From Pseudogulbenkiania subflava DSM 22618 (GTDB taxonomy: Bacteria > Pseudomonadota > Gammaproteobacteria > Burkholderiales > Chromobacteriaceae), in contig NZ_FXAG01000008.1 in the NCBI RefSeq assembly GCF_900177275.1, positions 110,993-174,992 on the forward strand: 64,000 bases of DNA. Direction: 5' to 3'. The position numbers and the translations under genes are program-made. This document shows positions 45,629 to 55,953 of the stretch, piece after piece. The stretch's first letter is position 1. Each line of letters starts with the position of its first letter. The notes under the pieces were generated by a model. That model had not been told where the DNA came from. It did no database searches and worked only from the letters and a program-made list of their open reading frames with translations.

Positions 45629-46666
45629 ATGACTATCACCGTAGCGGTTGATGCAATGGGCGGTGACGTTGGCCTCAAGGTCACCGTCCCGGCATCGATC
45701 CAGTTTCTCCAAGACCATCCCGACGCACGACTCATTCTTGTAGGTGACCAGACCGCCCTTGAGGCGGAATTGGCGCTGCATGGCTCCGTCGCGCGCGACC
45801 GTCTGCGCCTCCACCACGCATCCCAGGTGGTGGGCATGGACGAATCGCCGCAGCTGGCCATGAAGAACAAGAAGGATTCGTCGATGCGGGTCGCGATCAA
45901 CCTCGTCAAAGAAGGCGAGGCGCAGGCGGCTGTGTCGGCCGGCAACACCGGTGCCCTGATGGCCACCGCGCGCTTCGTACTCAAGACCATTCCCGGCATC
46001 GACCGCCCGGCCATCGCCAAGCTCTTGCCCACCAGCAAGGGCACCAGCTGCATGCTGGACCTGGGGGCCAACGTCGATTGCACGCCGGTGCAACTGCTAC
46101 AATTCGGCATCATGGGCTCCGAACTGGTGTCCAGCCTGTCGGGCAAGGCCAACCCCACGGTGGGTCTGCTCAACATCGGCTCCGAAGACATCAAGGGTAA
46201 CGAGACCGTCAAGCAAGCCGCCGAACTGCTGAAAGACGCCGCGCTGAACTTTTACGGCAACGTCGAAGGCAACGACATCTACCGTGGCACGGTGGATGTG
46301 GTAGTCTGCGACGGATTTACCGGCAACGTGGCGCTCAAGACCTCCGAAGGTCTGGCGCACATGATTGCCTCCTTCCTGCGCGAAGAATTCACCCGAAGCT
46401 GGTGGACGCGGCTGTGTGCGCTGGCCGCCATGCCGGTCCTGAACCACTTCAAGAAACGGGTGGATGCCCGCCGCTACAACGGCGCGAGCCTGCTGGGCTT
46501 GCGCGGCATCGTGGTGAAAAGCCACGGCGGCACCGACGCGCTGGGATTCCGGTACGCGCTGGAACAGGCTTGCGAGGAAGCCGGCTCCAACGTGATTGCT
46601 CACATCGCCGAGCGGGTTGCCGAGCAACTACAACACATCAAGCAATCCGAGGCAGCAGCGAACTGA
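45629..46666 (+). CDS. plsX: Phosphate acyltransferase PlsX
   Basis: A 345-residue PlsX that makes acyl-phosphate from acyl-ACP for phospholipid synthesis. [15 protein letters not shown] is the start motif, and [15 protein letters not shown] and [16 protein letters not shown] are conserved. The ATG at 45629 is preferred over the adjacent TTG. It begins the plsX-fabH-fabD-fabG-acpP-fabF block and follows rpmF after 67 bp. Confidence 0.96.
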   Translation: MTITVAVDAMGGDVGLKVTVPASIQFLQDHPDARLILVGDQTALEAELALHGSVARDRLRLHHASQVVGMDESPQLAMKNKKDSSMRVAINLVKEGEAQAAVSAGNTGALMATARFVLKTIPGIDRPAIAKLLPTSKGTSCMLDLGANVDCTPVQLLQFGIMGSELVSSLSGKANPTVGLLNIGSEDIKGNETVKQAAELLKDAALNFYGNVEGNDIYRGTVDVVVCDGFTGNVALKTSEGLAHMIASFLREEFTRSWWTRLCALAAMPVLNHFKKRVDARRYNGASLLGLRGIVVKSHGGTDALGFRYALEQACEEAGSNVIAHIAERVAEQLQHIKQSEAAAN

Positions 46667-46671
46667 GACAC

Positions 46672-47631
46672 ATGGCCTATTCACGCATTCTCGGCACCGG
46701 CAGCTACCTGCCGCCGACCGTGCTGTCGAATGCGATGCTGGCTGAGCGCATCGATACCAGTGACGAGTGGATCGTCTCCCGCACTGGTATCCGTGCCCGC
46801 CACATCGCCGACGAGCAGGAAACCACCAGCGATCTCGCGTGCAAGGCGGCTCAGGCTGCGCTTGCTGACGCGGGCGTCGCCGCCGACGAAATCGACCTCA
46901 TCGTGGTGGCGACCACCACCCCCGACATGGTCTTCCCCAGCACCGCCTGCCTGCTGCAGGAAAAACTGGGCGTGCACGGCTGCGCCGCGTTCGACGTGCA
47001 GGCGGTGTGCGCCGGCTTCATGTACGCGCTGATCACGGCCAACAACTACATCAAGTCCGGTATGGCCAAAAAGGCGCTGGTGGTCGGCGCCGAGGTGATG
47101 TCGCGCATCCTCGACTGGCAAGACCGCCGCACCTGCGTCCTGTTCGGCGACGGCGCCGGTGCCGTGGTGCTGGGCGAGTCGGACGAACCCGGCATCCTGC
47201 ACGCCAAGCTGGCCGCCGACGGTCGCTACAAGGACATCCTGAACACCCCGGCGCAGATCGCCGATGGCAAGATCCAGGGCATGCCCTACCTGCACATGGA
47301 CGGGCCGGCGGTCTTCAAGTTTGCCGTCAAGGCGCTGTCGGACATCGCCGAGAAGACACTGGGCGAGGCCGGCATGAGCAAGGACCAGGTCGACTGGCTG
47401 GTGCCGCACCAGGCTAACCTGCGCATCATCGAATCCACCGCCAAGCATCTGGGTCTGCCGATGGAGCGCGTGGTGGTGACGCTGCCCGAGCAGGGCAACA
47501 CCTCGGCCGCCTCGATCCCGCTGGCGCTCGACGTCGCGGTGCGCGACGGCCGCATCCAGCGTGGCCAGACCGTGATGCTGGAAGGCATCGGCGGCGGTTT
47601 TGCCTGGGGCGCGGTGCTGCTCACCTTCTGA
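46672..47631 (+). CDS. fabH: Beta-ketoacyl-ACP synthase III
   Basis: A 319-residue KAS III that condenses acetyl-CoA with malonyl-ACP to start fatty-acid chains. The catalytic triad is visible: Cys in QAVCAGF (about 112), His in VPHQANLRI and Asn in GNTSAASI. It follows plsX by 5 nt, with its ATG at 46672 inside a purine-rich end of plsX. Confidence 0.97.
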   Translation: MAYSRILGTGSYLPPTVLSNAMLAERIDTSDEWIVSRTGIRARHIADEQETTSDLACKAAQAALADAGVAADEIDLIVVATTTPDMVFPSTACLLQEKLGVHGCAAFDVQAVCAGFMYALITANNYIKSGMAKKALVVGAEVMSRILDWQDRRTCVLFGDGAGAVVLGESDEPGILHAKLAADGRYKDILNTPAQIADGKIQGMPYLHMDGPAVFKFAVKALSDIAEKTLGEAGMSKDQVDWLVPHQANLRIIESTAKHLGLPMERVVVTLPEQGNTSAASIPLALDVAVRDGRIQRGQTVMLEGIGGGFAWGAVLLTF

Positions 47632-47731
47632 TGACACAAGCACGCCAAGGCGTGCGCCGTCCTGCGATCAACGCGTCGGGACGGCGCCCCTTGGCGTTCC
47701 TCGTTCCTGACGTTTTCTTGGGAGATTCACC

Positions 47732-48661
47732 ATGTCGTTTGCCTTCGTTTTCCCGGGCCAGGGCTCGCAAAGCCTCAACATGATGGACGGCTTCGCCGAC
47801 CTGCCGGTGGTGAAGCAGACCTTCGACGAAGCCTCGGCCGTGCTCGGTGACGACCTGTGGGCCATGCTCAAGGCCGAATCGGCCGACGCCATCAACGCCA
47901 CCGTCAACACCCAGCCGCTGATGCTGGCGGCCGGTGTCGCCACCTGGCGCGCCTGGCAGGCCGTCGGCGGCGCGCAGCCGGCCGTGCTGGCCGGCCACAG
48001 CCTGGGCGAATACAGCGCGCTGGTCGCCGCCGGGGCGCTGAGCTTCGCCGACGCCGTCAAGCTGGTGCGTCTGCGTGCCCAGGCGATGCAGGAAGCCGTG
48101 CCGGTCGGCTCCGGTGCCATGGCCGCCATCCTCAACCTGTCCGACGACGACATCCGCGCCGCGTGCGCCGAGGCGGCGCAGGGCGAGGTGGTGGAAGCGG
48201 TCAACTTCAACTCGCCGGGCCAGGTGGTGATCGCCGGCGCCAAGGCCGCGGTGGAGCGTGCCATGGAGCTGTGCAAGGCCAAGGGCGCCAAGCGCACGCT
48301 GCCGCTGCCGGTGTCGGTGCCGTCGCACTGCGCGCTGATGAAGCCGGCCGCCGAGCGTCTGGCCGCGGCCCTGGCCGAGGTGGAGATCAAGGCGCCGACG
48401 ATTCCGGTGCTGCATAACGCCGACGTGGCGAGCTACAGCGATCCGGCACAGATCCGCGATGCGCTGGTGCGCCAGCTCTACAGCCCGGTACGCTGGACCG
48501 AAACGGTGCAGAAACTGGCCGCCGACGGTGTGCTGCAACTGGCAGAATGCGGTCCGGGCAAGGTGCTGGCCGGGCTCGCCAAGCGCATCGACGGCAACGT
48601 CAAGGGCTTCGCGCTGACCGATGCCGCGGCGCTGCAAGCGGCTTGCGAAGAGCTGAAATAA
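47732..48661 (+). CDS. fabD: Malonyl CoA-acyl carrier protein transacylase
   Basis: A 309-residue FabD that loads malonyl groups onto ACP. The nucleophile serine lies in GHSLGEYSAL (about 90-99) and the catalytic His in SVPSHCALM. TTGGGAG before the ATG supports the start. It lies 100 bp after fabH in a gap with no other feature. Confidence 0.97.
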   Translation: MSFAFVFPGQGSQSLNMMDGFADLPVVKQTFDEASAVLGDDLWAMLKAESADAINATVNTQPLMLAAGVATWRAWQAVGGAQPAVLAGHSLGEYSALVAAGALSFADAVKLVRLRAQAMQEAVPVGSGAMAAILNLSDDDIRAACAEAAQGEVVEAVNFNSPGQVVIAGAKAAVERAMELCKAKGAKRTLPLPVSVPSHCALMKPAAERLAAALAEVEIKAPTIPVLHNADVASYSDPAQIRDALVRQLYSPVRWTETVQKLAADGVLQLAECGPGKVLAGLAKRIDGNVKGFALTDAAALQAACEELK

Positions 48662-48738
48662 CGCGATCTGCGGTAAAAAAGAGACACTTCTCCGTCGCCA
48701 TGTCATTCCGGCGGCGGGGCATTTCGAGGAGAAAGTTG

Positions 48739-49476
48739 ATGAGTCTGCAGGGTAAAGTGGCGCTGGTGACCGGTGCGTCCCGCGGCATCGGTGCGGCGAT
48801 TGCCGAAGCACTGGCCGCCGAGGGAGCCAAAGTCATCGGCACCGCCACCTCCGAGGCAGGGGCCGCCGCCATCGGCGAGCGCCTGGCGGCGCAGGGCGGC
48901 GTGGGCATGGTGCTGAACGTTGGTGAAGAGGGTGCCATCGAGGCGCTGGTCGACACCATCGCCAAGGAATACGGCGACATCGCTATCCTGGTCAACAACG
49001 CCGGCATCACCCGCGACGGCCTCTTGATGCGCATGAAGGACGAGGACTGGGACGCCATCATGGACACCAACCTGAAGTCGGTGTTCAAGGCCTCCAAGGC
49101 CGTGCTGCGCGGCATGATGAAGGCGCGCTGGGGGCGCATCGTCAACATCGCTTCGGTGGTGGGCGCGATGGGCAACGCCGGTCAGGCCAACTACGCGGCC
49201 GCCAAGGCCGGCATCATGGGCTTTACCAAGTCGATGGCGCGCGAGGTCGGCAGTCGCAACATTACCGTCAACTGCGTGGCGCCGGGCTTCATCGACACCG
49301 ACATGACCCGTGCTCTGCCGGAAGCGCAGCGCGAGATGCTGGTGCAGAAGATCGCCTTGGGCCGCCTGGGCGACGCCAAGGACATCGCCGATGCCGTGGG
49401 CTTTTTGGCGTCGGATCGCGCGGCCTACATCACCGGCCAGACATTGCATGTGAATGGTGGCATGCTGATGCCCTAA
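48739..49476 (+). CDS. fabG: 3-oxoacyl-ACP reductase FabG
   Basis: A 245-residue short-chain dehydrogenase that reduces 3-oxoacyl-ACP with NADPH. TGASRGIGAAIAEAL is the cofactor loop, NNAGITRDGLLMRMK is conserved in FabG, and the YxxxK catalytic pair lies in NYAAAKAG (about 150). GAGGAGAAA precedes the ATG at 48739. Confidence 0.97.
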   Translation: MSLQGKVALVTGASRGIGAAIAEALAAEGAKVIGTATSEAGAAAIGERLAAQGGVGMVLNVGEEGAIEALVDTIAKEYGDIAILVNNAGITRDGLLMRMKDEDWDAIMDTNLKSVFKASKAVLRGMMKARWGRIVNIASVVGAMGNAGQANYAAAKAGIMGFTKSMAREVGSRNITVNCVAPGFIDTDMTRALPEAQREMLVQKIALGRLGDAKDIADAVGFLASDRAAYITGQTLHVNGGMLMP

Positions 49477-49585
49477 TCCGCCTGTTCACGGGCGGTTAAA
49501 GCATTTAGGTAGGCTACTCTAAATTTTTTTTGTAGAATACTCGGGTTTTGTTATCCCGAATCAGAAAGGTAAAGGGTTAATACAA

Positions 49586-49825
49586 ATGGAAAACATCGAA
49601 CAGCGCGTCAAGAAGATCGTTGCCGAGCAACTGGGTGTGAACGAAGCCGAAGTGAAAATCGAATCTTCCTTCGTCGACGATCTGGGCGCTGACTCCCTGG
49701 ATACCGTTGAACTGGTGATGGCTCTGGAAGAAGAGTTCGAGTGCGAAATTCCGGATGAAGAAGCCGAGAAGATCACCACCGTTCAGCAAGCGATTGACTT
49801 CGTCAACGCTCACCTGAACAAGTAA
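49586..49825 (+). CDS. acpP: Acyl carrier protein
   Basis: A 79-residue ACP. Phosphopantetheine attaches to S37 in [13 protein letters not shown], and the whole chain is strongly acidic, as usual. The 109-bp gap upstream holds an AT-rich patch with TAGAAT (49533-49538) and a T8 run. An own promoter is therefore likely, in line with the high demand for ACP. A strong terminator follows. Confidence 0.98.
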   Translation: MENIEQRVKKIVAEQLGVNEAEVKIESSFVDDLGADSLDTVELVMALEEEFECEIPDEEAEKITTVQQAIDFVNAHLNK

Positions 49826-49843
49826 TTTTTTTGCTGTACCCAG

Positions 49844-49890
49844 GGACCTCTGCCCGATAGCGCCTTGCGCTCATAGCAGAGGTCCTTTTT
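49844..49890 (+). terminator. Terminator between acpP and fabF
   Basis: GGACCTCTGC (49844-49853) and GCAGAGGTCC (49876-49885) plus T5. The stem is perfect with a 22-nt loop. It would let acpP be expressed far above fabF. Confidence 0.85.
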
Positions 49891-50002
49891 GTTGGCGGCT
49901 TCGAAACGGGTGTCTGTGAGCGCCCCGGTTTTGTCTGATCTGGGTGCGGCCGTTTCGAAACAATCGGGAGAACGCCCTCCCTGCCTTTGCGGAGAAAGCC
50001 CC

Positions 50003-51244
50003 GTGACCAAACGTAGAGTAGTAGTAACCGGCCTTGGCCATGTGTCCCCGGTGGGCAACGATGTTGCCTCCGGCTGGGCCAACCTGCTGGCCGGCAAGTC
50101 CGGCATCGGCACCATCACCCGCTTCGACGCCAGCGACCTGGCGTGCCAGATCGCCGGTGAGGTGAAAGATTTCAACATCGGCGACTACATTGCGCCGAAG
50201 GATGCACGTCGCATGGACGTGTTCATCCATTACGGCATCGCGGCGGCCTTCCAGGCCATCGCCGATGCCGGGCTCGAGGACATTCCCGATCTCGACAAGA
50301 CCCGCGTCGGCGTCAACATCGGTTCCGGCATCGGCGGCCTGCCGCTGATCGAGGAGACCGGCGTGGCCCTGATGGAAGGCGGTCCGCGCAAGATCGGCCC
50401 GTTCTTCATCCCGGGGTCGCTGGTCAACCTGATCGCCGGCCACGTGTCGATCTTTAAGGGTTACCAAGGCCCAACCTACGGCATCGTCTCGGCCTGCACC
50501 ACCGGCGCGCACTGTATCGGTGACGCCGCGCGCCTGATCCAGTACGGCGACGTCGACGTGATGGTAGCGGGCGGGGCCGAAGGCGCGATCTCGCGCCTGG
50601 GTATCGGCGGTTTTGCCGCGATGAAGGCGTTGTCAACGCGCAACGACGATCCGGCCACCTCGTCCCGTCCGTGGGACAAGGGCCGCGACGGTTTCGTGAT
50701 GGGCGAAGGCGCCGGCGTGCTGGTGCTGGAAGAGTACGAACACGCCAAGAAGCGCGGTGCCACCATCTACGCCGAGCTGGTCGGTTTCGGCATGAGTTCG
50801 GATGCGCACCACATCACCGCGCCGAACAGCGACGGCCCGGCGCGTGGCGTGAAGAATGCACTGCGCGATGCTGGCATCAACCCGGACGAGGTGGACTACG
50901 TCAACGCGCACGGCACTTCCACCCCGTTGGGTGACGCCAATGAAACCACCGCGCTGAAGATTGCCTTCGGCGAGCACGCCAAGAAGTTGGTGGTGAACTC
51001 GACCAAGTCGATGACCGGCCACCTGTTGGGTGGCGCCGGCGGTGTCGAGGCGGTGTATTCGGTGCTGGCGCTGCACAACCAGATTTCGCCGCCGACCATC
51101 AACCTGTTCGAGCAGGATATCGAAAGCGGTTGCGATCTGGACTACGTCGCCAACACCGCGCGCGAGATGAAGATCGACGTGGCGATCTCCAACTCGTTCG
51201 GTTTCGGCGGCACCAACGGCACGCTGGTATTCAAGCGCGTCTGA
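50003..51244 (+). CDS. fabF: Beta-ketoacyl-ACP synthase II
   Basis: A 413-residue KAS II for chain elongation. The nucleophile Cys lies in [13 protein letters not shown] (about 165), with His residues in [12 protein letters not shown] and [13 protein letters not shown]. The start is GTG (50003-50005), preceded by GGAGAAAG; the resulting [12 protein letters not shown] is the family N-terminus. It is followed by a terminator, then pabB. Confidence 0.97.
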   Translation: MTKRRVVVTGLGHVSPVGNDVASGWANLLAGKSGIGTITRFDASDLACQIAGEVKDFNIGDYIAPKDARRMDVFIHYGIAAAFQAIADAGLEDIPDLDKTRVGVNIGSGIGGLPLIEETGVALMEGGPRKIGPFFIPGSLVNLIAGHVSIFKGYQGPTYGIVSACTTGAHCIGDAARLIQYGDVDVMVAGGAEGAISRLGIGGFAAMKALSTRNDDPATSSRPWDKGRDGFVMGEGAGVLVLEEYEHAKKRGATIYAELVGFGMSSDAHHITAPNSDGPARGVKNALRDAGINPDEVDYVNAHGTSTPLGDANETTALKIAFGEHAKKLVVNSTKSMTGHLLGGAGGVEAVYSVLALHNQISPPTINLFEQDIESGCDLDYVANTAREMKIDVAISNSFGFGGTNGTLVFKRV

Positions 51245-51269
51245 GTGATCTAAGCCTCGATTGACAGTC

Positions 51270-51307
51270 AAAACCGCTGCGTTACACTCGCAGCGGTTTT
51301 TCTTTTT
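51270..51307 (+). terminator. Terminator of fabF
   Basis: AAAACCGCTGC-GTTACACTC-GCAGCGGTTTT with a following long T-run: a perfect 11-bp stem. Confidence 0.93.
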
Positions 51308-51345
51308 TTGGCCAACGTCGATCCGACGCGGCCCCAGGACCGGTC

Positions 51346-52641
51346 ATGTTTACCGAACGACTCGATGTTTCCCCCGATCTGCTGGCGCTGCACGCCGCCG
51401 ATCGGGCCCGTTTCCCCTACCTGCTGATGTCCTCCGGCGAGCAGGGCTGGGACATGCTGTTCGCTCTGCCGGGCGAAACCCGGCTGTTTTACGACGGCGA
51501 GGGCGGCGCGTTTCTCGACGCGGTGCGCGCCATCGCGCCGCAGCCGGTGGACAACCCGCACCGGCTGCCCTTCGTCGGCGGCTGGTTCGTGTTTCTCGGC
51601 TACGACCTGCTGTCGGAGTTCGAGCCCAGCGTGCCGGCCGGGGTGCCGGACAGCTTCCCGCTGGCGGCGCTGGCGCGCGTGCCGGCGGCGGTGCTGCTCG
51701 ACCGCGCTGCCGGCCAGGGCTGGCTGGTTGCGGAAAGTGCAGAGGCGCTGGCGGAGCTGCGCGCCAGGGTCGCGGCCGTGGCGCCGTTCACGCCGCGCCC
51801 GGTGGCCCTGCAAAGCCTGACGGAGGACGATCCGAACTGGTACACCGATGCCGTGGTGCGGCTCAAGCGCTACATCGTCGAAGGCGACGTGTTCCAGGTC
51901 AACATCTCGCGCGGCTGGCGTGCCACCCTGGCCGACGCGGTGCGCGCCGCCGACCTGTTCACCGCGCTGCGCCGTACCAACCCGGCGCCGTTCTCGGCGC
52001 TGGCCGACTTCGGCGCGGTGCAGATTGTCAGCTCGTCGCCGGAGCGGCTGGTGCGGGTCAGGGACGGCTGGGCCGAGACGCGGCCGATCGCCGGCACCCA
52101 CCCGCGCTCACCCGACCGGGTTGAGGATGCAGCGCTGAAGCAGCGGCTGATCTCCAGTACCAAGGAGCGCGCCGAGCACGTCATGCTGATCGATCTCGAA
52201 CGCAATGACCTCGGCCGCATCTGCCAGCCCGGCACGGTGGAAGTCAACGAGCTGATGGCTGTGGAAAGCTACGCTTACGTGCATCACATCGAATCGAACG
52301 TGCGTGGCCGGTTGCGTCCCGAGGTGGTGCCGGCCGAGGTGTTGCGCGCGCTGTTCCCCGGCGGCACCATCACCGGCTGCCCCAAGGTGCGCACCATGCA
52401 GATCATCCGCGAGCTGGAAGCCGGCGCGCGCCGCGCCTACACCGGCAGCCTGGGCTACCTCAACCGCGACGGCAGCATGGACCTGAACATCCTGATCCGC
52501 ACCTTCATGCAGGAAGGGCAGCAACTGCGCTTCCGCGCCGGTGGCGGCATCGTGGCCGATTCCGACCCCGAGCGCGAACTGCAGGAAACCCGTCACAAGG
52601 CGCGCGGCCTGCTGCGTGCGCTCGGCGTGGAACAGGCTTGA
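51346..52641 (+). CDS. pabB: Aminodeoxychorismate synthase component I
   Basis: A 431-residue chorismate-using enzyme of the TrpE/PabB family. Conserved C-terminal segments include ERAEHVMLIDLERNDLGR, FPGGTITGCPKVRTMQII and AGGGIVADSDPERELQET. The motif that is PIKGT in E. coli PabB is PIAGT here (A249), the form seen in anthranilate synthase, so the covalent lysine is absent. The overlapping pabC gene still argues for 4-amino-4-deoxychorismate, a folate precursor. AGGACC precedes the ATG. Confidence in family is high; the exact product is a little less certain. Confidence 0.85.
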   Translation: MFTERLDVSPDLLALHAADRARFPYLLMSSGEQGWDMLFALPGETRLFYDGEGGAFLDAVRAIAPQPVDNPHRLPFVGGWFVFLGYDLLSEFEPSVPAGVPDSFPLAALARVPAAVLLDRAAGQGWLVAESAEALAELRARVAAVAPFTPRPVALQSLTEDDPNWYTDAVVRLKRYIVEGDVFQVNISRGWRATLADAVRAADLFTALRRTNPAPFSALADFGAVQIVSSSPERLVRVRDGWAETRPIAGTHPRSPDRVEDAALKQRLISSTKERAEHVMLIDLERNDLGRICQPGTVEVNELMAVESYAYVHHIESNVRGRLRPEVVPAEVLRALFPGGTITGCPKVRTMQIIRELEAGARRAYTGSLGYLNRDGSMDLNILIRTFMQEGQQLRFRAGGGIVADSDPERELQETRHKARGLLRALGVEQA

Positions 52642-53453
52642 TGGCGATGCTGATCGACGGTGCGCCGGGCGAGCAGGTCTCGGCGCTCGATCGTGGTCTG
52701 TCCTACGGCGACGGCGTGTACCGCACGCTGGAGCTGTTGGCCGGCCGGCCCCGGCTGTGGCGCTGGCAATGGCAAAGGTTGGCCGAAGACTGCGCACGGC
52801 TTGCCCTGCCGTTGCCGGACGAGGGTCTGGTCCTGGCGGAATTGGCGCAGGCCGCGGCCGGCCTCGAGCGTGCGGTGGCCAAGATCGTGCTGACGCGCGG
52901 CGTCGGCCGGCGCGGTTACGCCATCCCGGCCGATGCGGTGCCGACGCGCATCGTCTCGGCCTCTCCCTGGGCCGGCTATCCGGCCGAACTGGCCGAGCAG
53001 GGGGTGATCGTGCGGCTGTGCGAACTGCGGCTGGGGTTGCAGCCACGCCTGGCAGGCATCAAGCATCTCAACCGGCTGGAAAACGTGCTGGCGCGTTCCG
53101 AGTGGAGCGATCCCGCGATCCACGAGGGGCTGCTGCTGGATAGCGAGGGCTGTCTGGTCGAGGGCACCATGAGCAATCTGTTCCTGCTGCGCGGCGGCGA
53201 ACTCGCCACGCCCTTGCTCGACCGCAGCGGTGTGGCCGGTGCGCTGCGCGCCTGGGTGCTCGGCAACGCCCCGGCGCTCGGTTTGGCGGTGCGCGAGGCG
53301 CGCCTGACGCTGGCCGATCTCGACGCCGCCGAGGCGGTGTTCCTGTGCAACAGCCTGATCGGAATCTGGCCGGTGGTGCGTCTGGGAGAGCGGGCCTGGG
53401 CGATTCCGCATGCCTTGCGGGCGCTCGCGGCGCAGCTGGCGGCGGCGGCCTGA
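52641..53453 (+). CDS. pabC: Aminodeoxychorismate lyase (class IV aminotransferase fold)
   Basis: A 270-residue fold-type IV PLP enzyme that releases p-aminobenzoate and pyruvate. The catalytic lysine is K141 in GIKHLNRLENVLAR. DRGLSYGDGVYRTLELL at the N-terminus and EGTMSNLFLLRGGEL are typical. Its ATG overlaps the pabB stop (TGATG). E. coli also has pabC after fabF, so folate and fatty-acid genes share this neighbourhood. A repeat copy lies inside the gene at 52778. Confidence 0.92.
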   Translation: MAMLIDGAPGEQVSALDRGLSYGDGVYRTLELLAGRPRLWRWQWQRLAEDCARLALPLPDEGLVLAELAQAAAGLERAVAKIVLTRGVGRRGYAIPADAVPTRIVSASPWAGYPAELAEQGVIVRLCELRLGLQPRLAGIKHLNRLENVLARSEWSDPAIHEGLLLDSEGCLVEGTMSNLFLLRGGELATPLLDRSGVAGALRAWVLGNAPALGLAVREARLTLADLDAAEAVFLCNSLIGIWPVVRLGERAWAIPHALRALAAQLAAAA

Positions 53454-53613
53454 AAAGCGGCACACGATCTTGGCGCGGAGCGCTGCATGCTGCCGGGGTA
53501 GGTGAAGCGCGCCAAGCCCCGGCAACGATGCACTTCGCTGTGTTCCGCCCACCCGGCCGTTGCCAACGGCTTGGTGCTGCACGGTTCCACTTGGCGCCGC
53601 CATCGCGGCGGCG
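53454..53613. other. Short intergenic region with inverted repeat
   Basis: CTTGGCGCG (53469-53477) and CGCGCCAAG (53508-53516) are reverse complements 30 nt apart, and a GC-rich hairpin (GCCGCC / GGCGGC) follows. It probably ends transcription of the convergent pabC and DUF4936 genes. No gene is seen. Confidence 0.45.
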
Positions 53614-53907
53614 TCAGGATGCCGGGTCAGCTTCGTCGAGGGGTTGGAACCATTCGGCGTGGCGGGGACCGCTCAAGGCGGCGATGCCATGGCGTTGCTC
53701 GGCTTCGGCCAACGTGGCGGCAAATGCCGCATCGTCGGCGATCCCTTCGTACACCTCCATCCAGGTGGCGGGATCGTCGCGCCGGCACAGCAGCCGCGCG
53801 CTCACCCCGCAGCGCGTGCACAGCTCCTGCTGCAGCGCCTGCACCGTCTGGCGCAGCCTGGCGTCGGGCACGGCGACCTGGTAGTACAGGTACAGCGAAT
53901 GCGTCAT
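53614..53907 (-). CDS. DUF4936 family protein
   Basis: A 97-residue protein of the DUF4936 family found in betaproteobacteria. MTHSLYLYYQVAV begins a beta strand of a dimeric alpha/beta-barrel-like fold. Two cysteine groups, CTRCG and LLCRRDD, are notable. WMEVYEGI and RHAEWFQPL are conserved aromatic segments. The function is unknown. GGGGAGAAC before the ATG supports the start. A TTCGGCCAAC copy lies in the gene. Confidence 0.8.
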   Translation of the reverse strand: MTHSLYLYYQVAVPDARLRQTVQALQQELCTRCGVSARLLCRRDDPATWMEVYEGIADDAAFAATLAEAEQRHGIAALSGPRHAEWFQPLDEADPAS

Positions 53908-54044
53908 GGTGTTCTCCCCTGGGCGCTGAATCGACCTTTGCTCGGCAGCCGCCCGGCAAAATCGCTTATGATAGACCCTTTACCATAGTTCACACGCCGC
54001 GCCGGCCTGCCGGAGCGGTCTTGCCGGGTTGAAGGGGATTAACG

Positions 54045-54959
54045 GTGCAGCAAGGCATCAAGACCTTGGTGGTGGTCGGAGTCGGTCTGATCGGCGGCTC
54101 GTTTGCGCTGGCGCTCAAGCGTGCCGGCCTGGTGGAGCGCGTGATCGGTGTCGGCCGCACGCTGGAGAACCTGCAGCGCGCCCTGCAGCTGGGCGTGGTG
54201 GACGAGATCAGCCAGGACATTGCCGCCGCAGTGAGGCAGGCGGACATGGTGCTGCTCGCCACCCCGGTCGGGCAGATGGGCGCACTGCTGGCGGCCATGG
54301 CCGACACCTTGCCGGCACACACCATCGTCACCGACGCCGGCAGCACCAAGAGCGACGTGGTCGCGCTGTTCCGCCAGCACCTGCCGCGGCACTTGGCGCG
54401 TTGCGTGCCGGCGCACCCGATCGCCGGCTCCGATCTGTCCGGAGCCGTCGCCGCCCAGTACGGCCTGTACGAAAACCGCAAGGTGGTGCTGGCGCCGCTG
54501 GCCGAAACCGGTGCCGACGCCAGCGAGCTGGTGAGCCGCCTGTGGCAGGCCTGCGGAGCCAAGGTGCACATGATGAGCGCCGCCGAGCATGACGCGGTGT
54601 TCGCCGCCGTCAGCCACCTGCCGCATCTCTTGGCCTTTGCCTACGTCGACATGATCGCCGGCAAGGACGACGCCGCACGCTGCTTCGACTTCGCTGCCAC
54701 CGGCTTTCGCGACTTCACTCGCATCGCCGGCAGCCACCCGGAAATGTGGCGCGACATCAGCCTGGCCAACCGTGAGGCGCTGCTGGCCGAACTGGACGAC
54801 TACCGTGTCGCGCTCGACCGCCTGCATGCCCTGCTGGCGGCGGGCGACGGCGCGGGCCTGGCCGAGGTATTCGATACCGCGCGCGCGGCACGCGTGGCGT
54901 GGAATCAGCGCTTCATGCGCCAGGGGCAGGCCATGCTGGAGAAAGGGCCGCAACGATGA
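54045..54959 (+). CDS. tyrA: Prephenate dehydrogenase TyrA
   Basis: A 304-residue NAD-dependent enzyme making 4-hydroxyphenylpyruvate (or the arogenate equivalent) for tyrosine. [14 protein letters not shown] is the Rossmann motif. [14 protein letters not shown] contains the catalytic His region, and [22 protein letters not shown] the second conserved segment. The start is GTG (54045), with AAGGGG upstream. It overlaps the YaiI gene by ATGA. There is no fused ACT or chorismate mutase domain. Confidence 0.94.
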   Translation: MQQGIKTLVVVGVGLIGGSFALALKRAGLVERVIGVGRTLENLQRALQLGVVDEISQDIAAAVRQADMVLLATPVGQMGALLAAMADTLPAHTIVTDAGSTKSDVVALFRQHLPRHLARCVPAHPIAGSDLSGAVAAQYGLYENRKVVLAPLAETGADASELVSRLWQACGAKVHMMSAAEHDAVFAAVSHLPHLLAFAYVDMIAGKDDAARCFDFAATGFRDFTRIAGSHPEMWRDISLANREALLAELDDYRVALDRLHALLAAGDGAGLAEVFDTARAARVAWNQRFMRQGQAMLEKGPQR

Positions 54960-55402
54960 CGATCTGGGTGGATGCCGACGCCTGTCCGGCGGTGGTCAAG
55001 GATATCCTGTACCGTGCCGCGGAGCGTACCGCCACGGCGCTGGTGCTGGTGGCCAACCGCTGGCTCGCCACGCCACCGTCGCCGCACATCCGCGCGGTGC
55101 AGGTGGCGGCCGGCTTCGACGTGGCCGACAACTACATCGCGCAGCAGGTGCAGGCCGGCGACCTGGTGGTGACGGCGGACATTCCCTTGGCGGCCCAGGT
55201 GGTGGAGCGCGGCGCGCTCGCGCTCAACCCGCGCGGCGAGTTGTACAGCGACGCCAGCATCCGCGAGGCGCTGGCCTTGCGCAACTTCATGACCGAGCTG
55301 CGCGACAGCGGCGTCGCCACCGGCGGCCCGGCCCCCTTCGGCCAACGTGAACGCCAGGCCTTCGCCGCCCAACTCGACCGCCTGCTGGCAAGGCGCCGCT
55401 AG
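54956..55402 (+). CDS. UPF0178 (YaiI/YqxD, DUF188) family protein
   Basis: A 148-residue protein with the family start [24 protein letters not shown]. The conserved [26 protein letters not shown] follows in the middle. The aspartate pattern suggests a PIN-like metal-dependent nuclease fold; activity is unproven. Translation is coupled to tyrA by ATGA. Its end overlaps the end of the convergent MazG-like gene by 4 bp. Confidence 0.9.
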   Translation: MTIWVDADACPAVVKDILYRAAERTATALVLVANRWLATPPSPHIRAVQVAAGFDVADNYIAQQVQAGDLVVTADIPLAAQVVERGALALNPRGELYSDASIREALALRNFMTELRDSGVATGGPAPFGQRERQAFAAQLDRLLARRR

Positions 55403-55857
55403 CGTTCCTGCGGCAGGGCGGCGCGGATCACGCCTTCCTTGTCGGCCGGCTGCCAGCCGTCCGGCTTCAGAATCTTGCCGTCGGCACGCCGCCGCACTTC
55501 GCCGTCGACGCATTTGCGCAGATTGGCGGCGTGGATTTCCCGCGCCATCTCGGCCACCGGCAGCCCCTGCGACAGCAACAGCCCGGTCATCACGTTCATC
55601 ACGTCCACCCCTTCGGCGGCGAGCTCCGCCATGCGCCGCACGCGTTCTGCCTCGTCCACACCGGCCAGGGCCTTGTACTCGGCGAGCGCCTGCCAGAATT
55701 CGGCCAGTTCCTCGCGTAGCATGGTTTCCCATAACGTCAGGTCGGCCGGCTGCGGCGTCGGCTGGGCAGGCGGGGTCAGGTCGAAGCGCTGCATGAACTC
55801 GCGGCGCAGGGCGAAGAAGTCGGTCATGGCGGTGAGGAGGCTGGTCTTGATCAACAT
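55399..55857 (-). CDS. MazG-like all-alpha NTP pyrophosphohydrolase
   Basis: A 152-residue protein with the all-alpha NTP-PPase pattern: EELAE (about 49-53) and, some 30 residues on, [18 protein letters not shown]. These together give the EExxE...ExxD magnesium site. The C-terminus ([25 protein letters not shown]) matches phosphoribosyl-ATP-pyrophosphohydrolase-like relatives of phage and bacterial origin. It probably hydrolyses a nucleotide to its monophosphate. The ATG at 55855-55857 lacks a clear ribosome site; an internal ATG at 55827 is an alternative. Confidence 0.75.
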   Translation of the reverse strand: MLIKTSLLTAMTDFFALRREFMQRFDLTPPAQPTPQPADLTLWETMLREELAEFWQALAEYKALAGVDEAERVRRMAELAAEGVDVMNVMTGLLLSQGLPVAEMAREIHAANLRKCVDGEVRRRADGKILKPDGWQPADKEGVIRAALPQER

Positions 55858-55905
55858 ATTGTCATTGATTTGCCTTTTGATAACAACATAAGGTGTTTTG
55901 ACATG

Positions 55906-55932
55906 AAAAAAGCGCCCGCGGGCGGGCGCTTT
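55906..55932 (-). terminator. Terminator of aroA
   Basis: AAAGCGCCCGC-GG-GCGGGCGCTTT is a perfect stem. On the leftward transcript it ends in a T-run (A-run on the plus strand). Confidence 0.88.
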
Positions 55933-55953
55933 GCTGTGCCGACGGGGAGGCGC

